Origin: Promethearchaeota archaeon
Lineage (GTDB): Archaea; Asgardarchaeota; Lokiarchaeia; Sigynarchaeales; MK-D1
DNA: 9,532 nucleotides
Assembly: GCA_016839865.1 (NCBI GenBank)
Contig: JAEOTN010000057.1
Coordinates: 1 to 9,532, forward strand
Reading direction: 5' to 3'
Both the position numbers and the translations under genes were made by a program. The notes below the pieces were generated by a model, which was not told where the DNA came from, made no database searches, and worked only from the letters and a program-made list of their open reading frames with translations. Of the stretch, positions 1 to 6,673 are shown one piece after another. Within the stretch, counting starts at the first letter, position 1. Each line of letters opens with the position of its first letter.

Positions 1-67
1 AGTGTAGCTCGGTCAAGCATGTGAGGCTCTCACCCTTGCGACGCGGGTTCGAATCCCGCTCGAAGCA
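1..67 (+). tRNA. tRNA-Glu(CTC), 5' end cut by window edge
   Basis: The fold reads backwards from a perfect T arm: stem 43-47 with 55-59 and loop TTCGAAT at 48-54. The anticodon stem is 22-26 with 34-38 (two outer G-U pairs), the loop is CTCTCAC at 27-33, and the anticodon CTC at 29-31 reads glutamate. The D stem is GTGT (2-5) paired with GCAT (17-20), a GTGT-AG layout typical of archaeal tRNA-Glu. The 3' acceptor strand is TCGAAGC (60-66) with discriminator A67. CCA is not encoded. The window starts at tRNA position 9, so the 5' acceptor strand and base 8 are missing. No intron is visible in the part present. The isoacceptor call depends on the anticodon loop, which is unambiguous. Confidence 0.9.
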
Positions 68-89
68 TATTTTAAATTAGGAAATCCCA

Positions 90-1412
90 ATGATCCATCC
101 CCAGACTTTTTACATAGAAACATATGGGTGTACGTTTAATCAAGCAGATAGTACGAAAATCGCTAATGTGCTATTAGATGAGAATTATCTCCCATCCTCC
201 AAAGATCATGCAGAAATCATTATAATTAACACATGTGCAGTGAAATCACAGACTGAAGCAAAGATCTTGCATAGATTAAATACAATTTCCTTACATCCTG
301 AACAAAAACTACTTATTACGGGATGTCTACCGTGGATTTCAAAATCTCTTCTTAGTCAATTAACAATCATCAATCCTCGTGTTCAAATTATTTTTGATTG
401 TAATTCCTTGGAAGATTTGGCAAAAATTTTGAAATCAAGACAATTCAAAGAAGTGCAAATTCTGAAGTCGTCAAAATCCATAAAAAAATCAAAAATTTCG
501 TCATTGACTAAGGATCCAAATAAACCAGGAATATTACAGATTTCAGAGGGATGCAGTAACTCTTGTTCATATTGTTGTACTCATTTCAGTCGTGGAAAAG
601 TACTAAATTATCCGGTAGAAGACATTATCAACCAGATAGAGGTATTTTTGGACCATGGGATAAAAGAAATCTATTTGACGGGGCAAGATTGTGGAGAATA
701 TGTGTGGAATTCCTATTCCGTTGTAGATTTAGCCCGAATGATTGATGATAAATTTAATCAAAATGAAGTTTTTATAAGAATGGGGATGCTCCACCCAAAA
801 CATCATCATAAAATAATTGAACTTGCAGAGGTCTTTCGTAATTCCAGCATTTTTTATAAATTCCTCCATATTCCCATTCAAAGCGCTTCAAATAAAGTTT
901 TATCTTTAATGAGAAGAGGATACTCGAAAGAGAATATCAGTGAATTATTTAATGAAATTCAAAGAAATAAAATCACACTCAGTACGGATGTTATTTGTGG
1001 ATTTCCAGAAGAAACCGATAAGGATTTCAAAGAGACATTTGATTTTATTGAGAAATATCAACCTGATATTTTGAATATTTCCAAATATACCAGTCGACCA
1101 GGAACTACTTCAAAATCAATGAAACAAGTGGATTCGACTATAATTAAAAAACGAACTCAACTTTTAACAAAATTACACTTAAACTATATCGCTGAAAAAA
1201 ATCTTAGATGGAATGGATGGGAAGGACGTGTACTAATCAGGAATTATCAACAAAATAAGAAATTTCAATATTCCGGACGTACAGAATTCTATAAACCCAT
1301 TGTGTTTCAAGAAGGAAAACGTAATAACATTATGAATGCGTCTGTTATATCCTCAACACCACATTTCCTAGTTGGAAATATTCTAGGTGAATATGAATTT
1401 CTTAAAAATTGA
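90..1412 (+). CDS. tRNA N6-threonylcarbamoyladenosine (t6A37) methylthiotransferase, e-MtaB/CDKAL1 type
   Basis: A radical-SAM enzyme of the MiaB/RimO/MtaB family. In the archaeal/eukaryotic branch it converts t6A37 to ms2t6A37 in ANN-decoding tRNAs. Domains in order: N-terminal UPF0004 domain with the three cluster cysteines C14 (YGC), C49 (NTC) and C79 (TGC); the radical-SAM domain with CX3CX2C at C155/C159/C162 (GCSNSCSYC) from about residue 145 to 350; and a C-terminal TRAM-like RNA-binding domain from about 370 to 435. Length (440 aa) is normal for the family. The start ATG is chosen because AGGA lies 8-9 nt upstream and the UPF0004 domain begins directly after it. It sits 22 nt after the tRNA, leaving no room for a separate promoter, so co-transcription with the tRNA is likely. 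The 3' end overlaps tfb. Family assignment is firm. Substrate (t6A rather than i6A) is inferred from archaeal family membership. Confidence 0.92.
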   Translation: MIHPQTFYIETYGCTFNQADSTKIANVLLDENYLPSSKDHAEIIIINTCAVKSQTEAKILHRLNTISLHPEQKLLITGCLPWISKSLLSQLTIINPRVQIIFDCNSLEDLAKILKSRQFKEVQILKSSKSIKKSKISSLTKDPNKPGILQISEGCSNSCSYCCTHFSRGKVLNYPVEDIINQIEVFLDHGIKEIYLTGQDCGEYVWNSYSVVDLARMIDDKFNQNEVFIRMGMLHPKHHHKIIELAEVFRNSSIFYKFLHIPIQSASNKVLSLMRRGYSKENISELFNEIQRNKITLSTDVICGFPEETDKDFKETFDFIEKYQPDILNISKYTSRPGTTSKSMKQVDSTIIKKRTQLLTKLHLNYIAEKNLRWNGWEGRVLIRNYQQNKKFQYSGRTEFYKPIVFQEGKRNNIMNASVISSTPHFLVGNILGEYEFLKN

Positions 1413-2405
1413 TACATAATGGTCCCGTATTGAGTATTCAGCAATATTCATAGCTTTGGATGCTAATTTCTGAGTTAACACACTTTTTGTCTGGTTTTTG
1501 GATGCGAGAAGTTTATCAGCACAATAAATTGCTGCACCGGCAAAAATAAAGGGATTTCGGCCCCCTCTTTGATAGAGTTTAATTTCTTTAAGTATTCCAA
1601 TTGTTTCGTTATATAATATCAGCCGATATTGGCGAATGGAGAAATTTGGAGCTTTTTTTCGTAATCTCTGAACGATTGGTGGATAGTTAACTACACATTC
1701 TACAAGCCGGTTAACATAATCTTCGCTTTTATGAGGTGTGGGCTTGTGGATGATTTTTTTATACATTATACCATCTCGAAGAATTAATCGTGGATTTACT
1801 CGATGGCCTAGCTGTTGAAAGGCATCACAAATATCATTAATAGAAATTGGGGCATTGTGATATTGGTTTCTAACTGCGAAAAAGACGCAAAATGCAATTA
1901 ATGAAATGTTATTCCGAATCACTTTATTAATAGATTTGATCTTTCTAAAATAGTAAGCAGCGTCTTTTCTTGCCATCTGATTTAGATTCAAAATTTGTAT
2001 GATGGCTGATAGTATGTTCATTATACGGTAATCTGTTTCACGATTCTTTACTCGAGCAAATTTTGCATATTTTGTCTTCAATCGTGTATATAACTCTTGA
2101 AGGTCAGTTTGAACAGGTTTTCCATTGATATCTGTAAAATTATTCTTCCTATCTACAAAATCTATATACGAGCCTAAAGTACCAACACTTTCCAGTGTTT
2201 TTCCTAAAGAAACATACTGTCTTCCTTGATTAAATTGCCCGGAATTTAGTTCAAATAATTGATAGCTGGAACGGAAAAAATTCTCACCTAATACTAAACC
2301 ACATTCACAGCATGTGTTCTCAAAACTATCTGAAATTACGGAGGAACCACATTCAGGACATTTAGATTGGCGCTCTATTTCATCTGATAAAGGCATCTTC
2401 TCCAT
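1383..2405 (-). CDS. tfb: Transcription initiation factor IIB (TFB), divergent paralogue
   Basis: Recruits RNA polymerase to TBP-bound promoters. The N-terminal zinc ribbon has C16-X2-C19 and C32-X2-C35. Two cyclin folds follow, about residues 100-205 and 215-335. The first is marked by an IAFCVFFAVR helix, the second by FAGAAIYCADKLL and, near the end, AEYSIRDHYVSIFKKF, which matches the DNA-binding VTEVTIRNRY-type helix of TFBs. The B-reader/linker between ribbon and core is unlike the canonical archaeal form: HDKGLST-I is replaced by GTLGSYID, and the GPEWR block is absent. That points to a diverged paralogue rather than the housekeeping TFB. ATG at 2405 is used; a second ATG lies at codon 4. 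The upstream leader is pyrimidine-rich with no Shine-Dalgarno. The 3' end runs 30 nt into the convergent methylthiotransferase gene. Family identity is firm; housekeeping versus alternative role is inference. Confidence 0.88.
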   Translation of the reverse strand: MEKMPLSDEIERQSKCPECGSSVISDSFENTCCECGLVLGENFFRSSYQLFELNSGQFNQGRQYVSLGKTLESVGTLGSYIDFVDRKNNFTDINGKPVQTDLQELYTRLKTKYAKFARVKNRETDYRIMNILSAIIQILNLNQMARKDAAYYFRKIKSINKVIRNNISLIAFCVFFAVRNQYHNAPISINDICDAFQQLGHRVNPRLILRDGIMYKKIIHKPTPHKSEDYVNRLVECVVNYPPIVQRLRKKAPNFSIRQYRLILYNETIGILKEIKLYQRGGRNPFIFAGAAIYCADKLLASKNQTKSVLTQKLASKAMNIAEYSIRDHYVSIFKKFIFT

Positions 2406-2440
2406 CGAAGAAGAGGGAGTTGGATTTTATGTGAATTTTC

Positions 2441-2448
2441 TATACAAA
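2441..2448 (-). promoter_or_regulatory. Candidate TATA box for tfb
   Basis: The minus strand reads TTTGTATA, one mismatch from the archaeal consensus TTTATATA. It is centred about 39 nt upstream of the tfb ATG. A start about 26 nt downstream would give a leader of about 13 nt. No clear BRE is seen upstream, so this is a weak call. Confidence 0.3.
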
Positions 2449-2551
2449 GGAACCGTAAGAATGAAACAAGTGTCTATTCAAATGGACAATGAGTGGGTCG
2501 GGGGAATTGCCGACGAAATTTAAAATAACTATTTCGATATTTTCGTGTGCC

Positions 2552-2561
2552 TTAAATAAAT
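2552..2561 (+). promoter_or_regulatory. TATA box for the seven-helix membrane protein gene
   Basis: TTAAATAAAT matches the archaeal TATA consensus. Its centre lies about 39 nt before the ATG at 2596. A transcription start about 26 nt downstream (near 2583) would sit just ahead of the AGGAAA ribosome-binding site at 2583-2588. The remaining 190-nt tfb/membrane-protein divergent region (2406-2595) shows no convincing gene. Confidence 0.5.
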
Positions 2562-2595
2562 AGGTAACCACAAGAAGTAAAAAGGAAATCGTAAG

Positions 2596-3294
2596 ATGGT
2601 AGAAGTTCAACATCTTGTAGCTATAATGGGTACAAGAGTAGCTGTATTATTATGTTTCACGACTATGTTATTTATTCAATGGTTCAAAACAGAAAAAAAA
2701 AGCATTCGAGATTTTAAATTTCTATTCGGTTTATTGTTTTTCTTCCTAGCATGCGGTAAACTGTTTGATATCTTTTTCTGTTTTAAAATGGGGGAGCTAG
2801 AAGTACTTACAGCACCTGAATATCTCCCATTATTGAAATTAAGGTGGATTTTGATAATTGCGAATACAATTCCGCTATTCAGTTTGTTAGTTTTTGTTTG
2901 GTTTTATAAAAGTATAAAAAAGCAAATCCTTTTCAACGGAATTTTTATCGTTATTTCATCACTTCTAGTGATTTTTGCTCCTAGCTATGTGTTTTTGCAA
3001 GGAGTATTCATAGTAATGTTATTACCTGTTATGATTCTCTCAGATATTACATTTTTTAATCTTCACCGACATAAACGGCTTCCACAATTTCATTCTTTAC
3101 TCATGGGAGTTTCTCTTCTGCTTTATTTAATTATGCAAATCTTGCATCCAGTTTTGGTAGCTACTTCTTTTGCCCAAGACATTAATATTATTATTAGTGA
3201 AGGTATTGACCTTATTTTATGGACATTAATGGGATTGTCGTTTGTCATTAAACCTCGTTTTACTCGTATTCAAACCCAAAAGATCATCGTGTAA
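2596..3294 (+). CDS. Seven-transmembrane protein of unknown function
   Basis: A 232-aa integral membrane protein with no soluble domain. Hydrophobic helices are at about residues 8-30, 41-62, 84-105, 111-128, 131-154, 166-190 and 198-218. Positive charges fall in alternate loops (KTEKKSIRDFK after helix 1, KSIKKQ after helix 3, HRHKRL after helix 5) and in the C-terminal tail (KPRFTR). By the positive-inside rule this gives N-outside, C-inside topology, as in rhodopsin/GPCR-like 7TM proteins. There is no lysine in the middle of helix 7, so it is not a retinal-binding rhodopsin. It also lacks a kinase or output domain, though the layout resembles 7TM sensor modules of histidine kinases. ATG 2596 is preceded by AGGAAA at good spacing. 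It diverges from tfb and is followed by an oligo-T run before rpl3. No function is assigned. Confidence 0.8.
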   Translation: MVEVQHLVAIMGTRVAVLLCFTTMLFIQWFKTEKKSIRDFKFLFGLLFFFLACGKLFDIFFCFKMGELEVLTAPEYLPLLKLRWILIIANTIPLFSLLVFVWFYKSIKKQILFNGIFIVISSLLVIFAPSYVFLQGVFIVMLLPVMILSDITFFNLHRHKRLPQFHSLLMGVSLLLYLIMQILHPVLVATSFAQDINIIISEGIDLILWTLMGLSFVIKPRFTRIQTQKIIV

Positions 3295-3311
3295 ACGACG
3301 AAAATGAAAAA

Positions 3312-3318
3312 TTTTTTT
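3312..3318 (+). terminator. Oligo-T tract after the membrane protein gene
   Basis: Seven consecutive T residues begin 18 nt after the stop codon. Archaeal intrinsic termination needs a T-run rather than a hairpin, so this could end the upstream transcript. It directly abuts the AT-rich segment that may serve as the rpl3 promoter. Confidence 0.4.
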
Positions 3319-3324
3319 ATTAAT
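3316..3324 (+). promoter_or_regulatory. Candidate TATA region for rpl3-rpl4-rpl23
   Basis: The AT-rich TTTATTAAT lies about 45 nt before the rpl3 ATG and would place the start near 3345, leaving a leader of about 20 nt that includes the GGTG ribosome-binding site at 3355-3358. A second AT-rich element (CAATATAG, about 3325-3332) is too close to the gene to keep that site. Read-through from the membrane protein gene is an alternative. Confidence 0.3.
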
Positions 3325-3364
3325 GCAATATAGACCTTTTTACTGAGACGACCGGTGTTGAGAA

Positions 3365-4387
3365 ATGGGACACAGAAGACAAAGCGCGCCTAGACATGGA
3401 TCACTAAGATATATGCCAAGGAAAAGAGCAAATTATATTAAAGGACGAATTAGAAACTGGCTTGATGTTGACAATAAAGATCCACTCTTCTTAGGATTTG
3501 CAGGATTTAAATCAGGAATGACACACATTGCCTATATTGAAGACCAGAAAACAAACCCGTTTTTTGGTAAAGAGTTAATGAAGCCTGTAACAGTGATAGA
3601 AACTCCTCCCTTGGTTTTATTTGGAGTAAAAATATATGAGCAATCTGAATATGGATTGAAATGTAAGGGGGAGCTTCTTCATAACAAGCTAAATAAAGAA
3701 TTAGCACGCAAAATATCTCTTCCCAATCCAGATAATTACGATTTTAAAAAGAAGAGGAAGGATTTAGAAGAATCGATTAACTCTAATTCTATTTTACGAG
3801 CATTATTCCATACACAGCCATATAAAACAAGTGTCCCACGAATTAAACCAGATATTATTGAGGTTAAGATATCTGGAGGATCTACACCTAATGAAAGACT
3901 TCAATTTGCATTAGATAACTTTGGAAAAGAGATTCGTATACGAGATGTATTCGCAGAAGGAGAATTTGTTGACGCAATTGGTGTGTCTAAAGGAAAAGGA
4001 TTTCAAGGTCCTGTAAAGCGATTTGGTATAAAGTTGCTTCCTAGAAAAACCCGAGGTACAAAGCGTGGTGTTGGATGTATTGGACCATGGCATCCTGCAC
4101 GTGTAATGTACACTGTTGCTCGAGCAGGGCAGATGGGATTCCATCAGCGAACAGAATATAACAAACGAATTGTAAAAATCAGCGAAACTGGTGATGAAAT
4201 AAATCCCAAAGGGGGTTTCTTACATTATGGATTAGTGAAAGGAGATTATATTGTGGTAATCGGATCAGTACCGGGACCTAAAAAGAGATTGATACGAATT
4301 CGTAAATCGATGAGACCGAAAAGGGTAATTGAAGTCACACCCCCCACAATAACTTATATCAGCAGACAAACTCAACAAGGAAAGTAA
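3365..4387 (+). CDS. rpl3: Large-subunit ribosomal protein uL3 (archaeal L3)
   Basis: A structural protein of the 50S subunit near the peptidyl-transferase centre. The N-terminus MGHRRQSAPRHGSLRYMPRK is the archaeal/eukaryotic L3 signature. The conserved core at about residues 206-262 contains GKGFQGPVKRFGIK, the basic PRKTRGTKRGVG stretch and the WHPARV loop that reaches the catalytic centre. The C-terminus has GDYIVVIGSVPGPKKRLIRI. Length (340 aa) is normal for archaea. The ATG is set by the signature N-terminus and a GGTG site 7 nt upstream. It is the first gene of a tight rpl3-rpl4-rpl23 unit, with 2 nt to the next gene. The gene upstream is a membrane protein, not the usual archaeal neighbour. 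Confidence 0.98.
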   Translation: MGHRRQSAPRHGSLRYMPRKRANYIKGRIRNWLDVDNKDPLFLGFAGFKSGMTHIAYIEDQKTNPFFGKELMKPVTVIETPPLVLFGVKIYEQSEYGLKCKGELLHNKLNKELARKISLPNPDNYDFKKKRKDLEESINSNSILRALFHTQPYKTSVPRIKPDIIEVKISGGSTPNERLQFALDNFGKEIRIRDVFAEGEFVDAIGVSKGKGFQGPVKRFGIKLLPRKTRGTKRGVGCIGPWHPARVMYTVARAGQMGFHQRTEYNKRIVKISETGDEINPKGGFLHYGLVKGDYIVVIGSVPGPKKRLIRIRKSMRPKRVIEVTPPTITYISRQTQQGK

Positions 4388-4389
4388 AA

Positions 4390-5166
4390 ATGGCAAATAT
4401 CAATGTATACGGATTGGATGGGAAGATAAAACAATCCGTTCGATCTCCAACATTCTTCTCAATGGTACCTCGTAAAGATATAATTTCACGGGCAGTAACT
4501 GCTATTGAACTCTCTGAGAAACAACCACAAGGAAGAGATCCACTAGCAGGAACAAGAAATACGGCACAATCATGGGGTTCTGGATATGGCGCAGCACGTA
4601 TTCCAAGAAGAAAGGGATCAGGATATCCAGGAGCGCGAAATGCAGCATTTATTCCTAGAGCAGTTGGGGGGCGATTGGCATGGGCTCCTACCTCTGAGAA
4701 AAAATTGAAAAGAAAAGTTAACTCTAAAGAGAAGAAACTCGGTCTACTTAATGCTATTGTTGCTACTTCAGTAAAAGAAATGGTTTCAAAACGGGGTCAT
4801 CGAATTGAAAAAGTCCCTACTATCCCGCTTGTTGTAGATGATAAAATTCAGACCATCAAAAACACCGGTGAGATTCTAAAAGTTTTTGAAAACTTAGGAT
4901 TATCTGAAGATATTGACCGAGTTAAAAATACGGTTAAAATTAGGGCCGGAAAAGGCAAAAGACGAGGACGTAAATACAAAAAACGCAAAAGTGTATTAAT
5001 CGTAGTTAAAGATAATTTTGGAATATTCCAAGCTAGCCGAAATATACCAGGTGTGGATATTGTGGAGATTTCAAAGTTAAACTGTCGTGATTTAGCTCCT
5101 GGAGCACAGCCAGGCAGATTGACTTTATGGTCTCATTCTGCATTTAAACAATTAAACAATATGTAG
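4390..5166 (+). CDS. rpl4: Large-subunit ribosomal protein uL4 (archaeal L4, L1e family)
   Basis: An rRNA-binding 50S protein whose long basic loop lines the nascent-peptide tunnel. The loop is visible at about residues 57-100: the Gly/Arg-rich AQSWGSGYGAARIPRRKG, then YPGARNAAFIPRAVGGR. A Lys-rich segment at about 190-205 and the C-terminal LAPGAQPGRLTLWS are also typical. Length (258 aa) is normal. It starts 2 nt after the rpl3 stop, with AAGGA spanning the end of rpl3 as the ribosome-binding site, implying translational coupling. It is followed by rpl23 after 9 nt. Confidence 0.98.
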   Translation: MANINVYGLDGKIKQSVRSPTFFSMVPRKDIISRAVTAIELSEKQPQGRDPLAGTRNTAQSWGSGYGAARIPRRKGSGYPGARNAAFIPRAVGGRLAWAPTSEKKLKRKVNSKEKKLGLLNAIVATSVKEMVSKRGHRIEKVPTIPLVVDDKIQTIKNTGEILKVFENLGLSEDIDRVKNTVKIRAGKGKRRGRKYKKRKSVLIVVKDNFGIFQASRNIPGVDIVEISKLNCRDLAPGAQPGRLTLWSHSAFKQLNNM

Positions 5167-5175
5167 AGGATAACA

Positions 5176-5439
5176 ATGGAGAAATACTACAAAATACTCA
5201 AACAACCCGTGGTCACAGAAAGTACATTTGACCTAATTGATGAACACAATAAAATTGTTTTTATCGTTGATCGAAATGCAAATAAATATCAAATTCGTGA
5301 AGCGGTTGAACAAATCTATAATGTGAGAATCATAAAAGTTAATACTATGATAACACCTTCTGGTACAAAAAAAGCATATATTAAACTTCATCCGAGTGAT
5401 TCAGCAGCCGAATTAGCCATAAAATTAGGAATATTCTAG
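5176..5439 (+). CDS. rpl23: Large-subunit ribosomal protein uL23
   Basis: A small 23S rRNA-binding protein at the tunnel exit, part of the docking site for SRP. At 87 aa it is full length for archaeal L23. The family pattern is seen in order: an N-terminal PVVTESTFDLID strand-turn, the FIVDRNANKYQIREAVEQIY helix with the expected A-K-I/R-AVE spacing, NVRIIKVNTM, and a C-terminal Lys/Ala segment ending KLGIF. The ribosome-binding site AGAGGA is 5 nt upstream. The expected next genes of the archaeal S10 cluster (rpl2, rps19, rpl22, rps3) are absent. Its stop codon TAG lies in the same CTAG that gives the stop of the convergent gene. Confidence 0.97.
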   Translation: MEKYYKILKQPVVTESTFDLIDEHNKIVFIVDRNANKYQIREAVEQIYNVRIIKVNTMITPSGTKKAYIKLHPSDSAAELAIKLGIF

Positions 5440-6629
5440 GGAATACACAAATTCTGCGAAGAATACTTTTTTTTAAACTTTTCAATAATTTTCTTTAATT
5501 TCGGATATTCTGATATAACGAGGGTTTTTTTCATATCAAATCCCTGAATTTTTTTAGTAAAGTTAGTACAATCTTCTGTTTTTTCGAAAAACAAAATGCA
5601 ATAGTGAAAAGAATTGGTGATTTGGTCAGAGATAACAGATATTGTAGTGGGTGTAAATTCTTCAATACGGAACAAAATTACTTCTCCATTAAATAGAGTA
5701 TAAAGTTGCTTGGATTTTTGTTTAAAGGATATATTATGTAAAATAGAATCAAAATTATTGATGGGTAGGGATTCAAATTCTTTATGTGAATTTTCTTCTT
5801 GTAGTTCATCTATAAACCTTGAACTCAGGATGGTAGGTGATTTAGTTTTGTTTAAATGTCTTGTACTTATGAGCCCTCGAGTCAAGATTCGTCCTAGAAG
5901 AAAAGGATGAAATAAATTTCTAATAGGATATGGATAGTGGCATTGAGCTAATATATCAACAAGTTGATTTGAAAATTTATTCAAATTATTTGTGGCACCA
6001 ACTAAATAATAACAATTCTCTGAATAATTTCCTAGATTTTTTGAATAAAATACTAAGGAGCATTGTAAATTCGATGCATAGAGAATTTCAGTCACCAAGC
6101 GAATTTGATTGTGTTGAGAAATCCAAGCAAAATCGACAAGACCAAGAAAATAATATATTTTTTCATGTTCTGCTTTGTCAATATAAAAATGATTTCGACT
6201 CTCTCGAATAATGTGAGTACCGCGTAAAAGGGATAAATTTTGAATTCCTAGAATAGATATATATGAGTTTTCAAGCAAATATGAACGCAAAATGGTTAAT
6301 TCAAAACCAGTTTTATCGATGTGCTTTTTTAAATTATAGTACCGAAATTTAAGTTCACTTGTACCGATTCCTGTGAGTTTCATTAGTATGAAAATGCGAG
6401 ATAAGTCCCCAATGTCAAATTGTATAGAAAATGAATCAATTAGAGAGAACCTATATAATGTATTTAGAAATTCAATGCTACTGTTCCAATCTTTTAGTTC
6501 AGCAATTATTATTCCAATATTATGAGAATCTTTTTTCAAGGGTAGTGTGGAATTGCACGCTGGATAAGTAATAAGATCATCAGATATGGAGAAATCTAGA
6601 ATATGATGAGAAGCATGATTTTTTTTCAT
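5436..6629 (-). CDS. Hypothetical protein, 397 aa; possibly the body of a larger split gene
   Basis: I do not recognise the family. The protein appears soluble, with alternating hydrophobic strands and helices. It has no Walker A motif, no catalytic triad I can name, no signal peptide and no membrane helix. Cysteines are scattered (C25, C190, C206, C230) without a metal-site pattern. A segment at about residues 239-276 (HPFLLGRIL ... PTILSSRFIDEL) vaguely recalls the region before the ATPase domain of HerA/VirB4-like proteins, but no ATPase follows, so I give this little weight. The C-terminus is Lys-rich. The ATG at 6629 has GGTGG only 1 nt upstream, which is too close for a good ribosome-binding site. 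Without the +1 shifts described in the findings it is a stand-alone gene; with them it joins the winged-helix ORF upstream (6674-6850) as one 470-aa protein. The long minus-strand frame makes the coding call good; function is unknown. Confidence 0.7.
   Translation of the reverse strand: MKKNHASHHILDFSISDDLITYPACNSTLPLKKDSHNIGIIIAELKDWNSSIEFLNTLYRFSLIDSFSIQFDIGDLSRIFILMKLTGIGTSELKFRYYNLKKHIDKTGFELTILRSYLLENSYISILGIQNLSLLRGTHIIRESRNHFYIDKAEHEKIYYFLGLVDFAWISQHNQIRLVTEILYASNLQCSLVFYSKNLGNYSENCYYLVGATNNLNKFSNQLVDILAQCHYPYPIRNLFHPFLLGRILTRGLISTRHLNKTKSPTILSSRFIDELQEENSHKEFESLPINNFDSILHNISFKQKSKQLYTLFNGEVILFRIEEFTPTTISVISDQITNSFHYCILFFEKTEDCTNFTKKIQGFDMKKTLVISEYPKLKKIIEKFKKKYSSQNLCIP
5467..5474 (+). 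terminator. Oligo-T terminator for the rpl3-rpl4-rpl23 transcript
   Basis: Eight consecutive T residues start 27 nt after the rpl23 stop, with a further T7 run at 5525-5531. Such runs are sufficient for archaeal RNA polymerase termination. They lie inside the convergent gene, where they encode Lys-rich residues, so they could equally be a by-product of codon use there. Confidence 0.4.
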
Positions 6630-6673
6630 CCCACCAGTATTCTTTAATGGAATTTAAAAAATCCTCTTGTCTT

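Noticed and set aside
2314..2523. Plus-strand open frame spanning the start of tfb and the divergent region
   Set aside because: Most of it is antisense to the zinc ribbon of tfb, which has clear cysteine motifs; the remaining 118 nt show no protein signature.
2596..3294. Microbial rhodopsin
   Set aside because: Seven helices are present, but helix 7 has no central lysine for retinal attachment and the helix 3 carboxylate pattern is absent.
5930..6211. Plus-strand open frame of 93 codons inside the 397-aa gene
   Set aside because: It is antisense to a much longer minus-strand frame, has no upstream ribosome-binding site, and AT-rich codon use explains it.
5436..6629. HerA/VirB4-type ATPase
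   Set aside because: One short segment looks similar, but there is no Walker A or Walker B motif anywhere in the protein.
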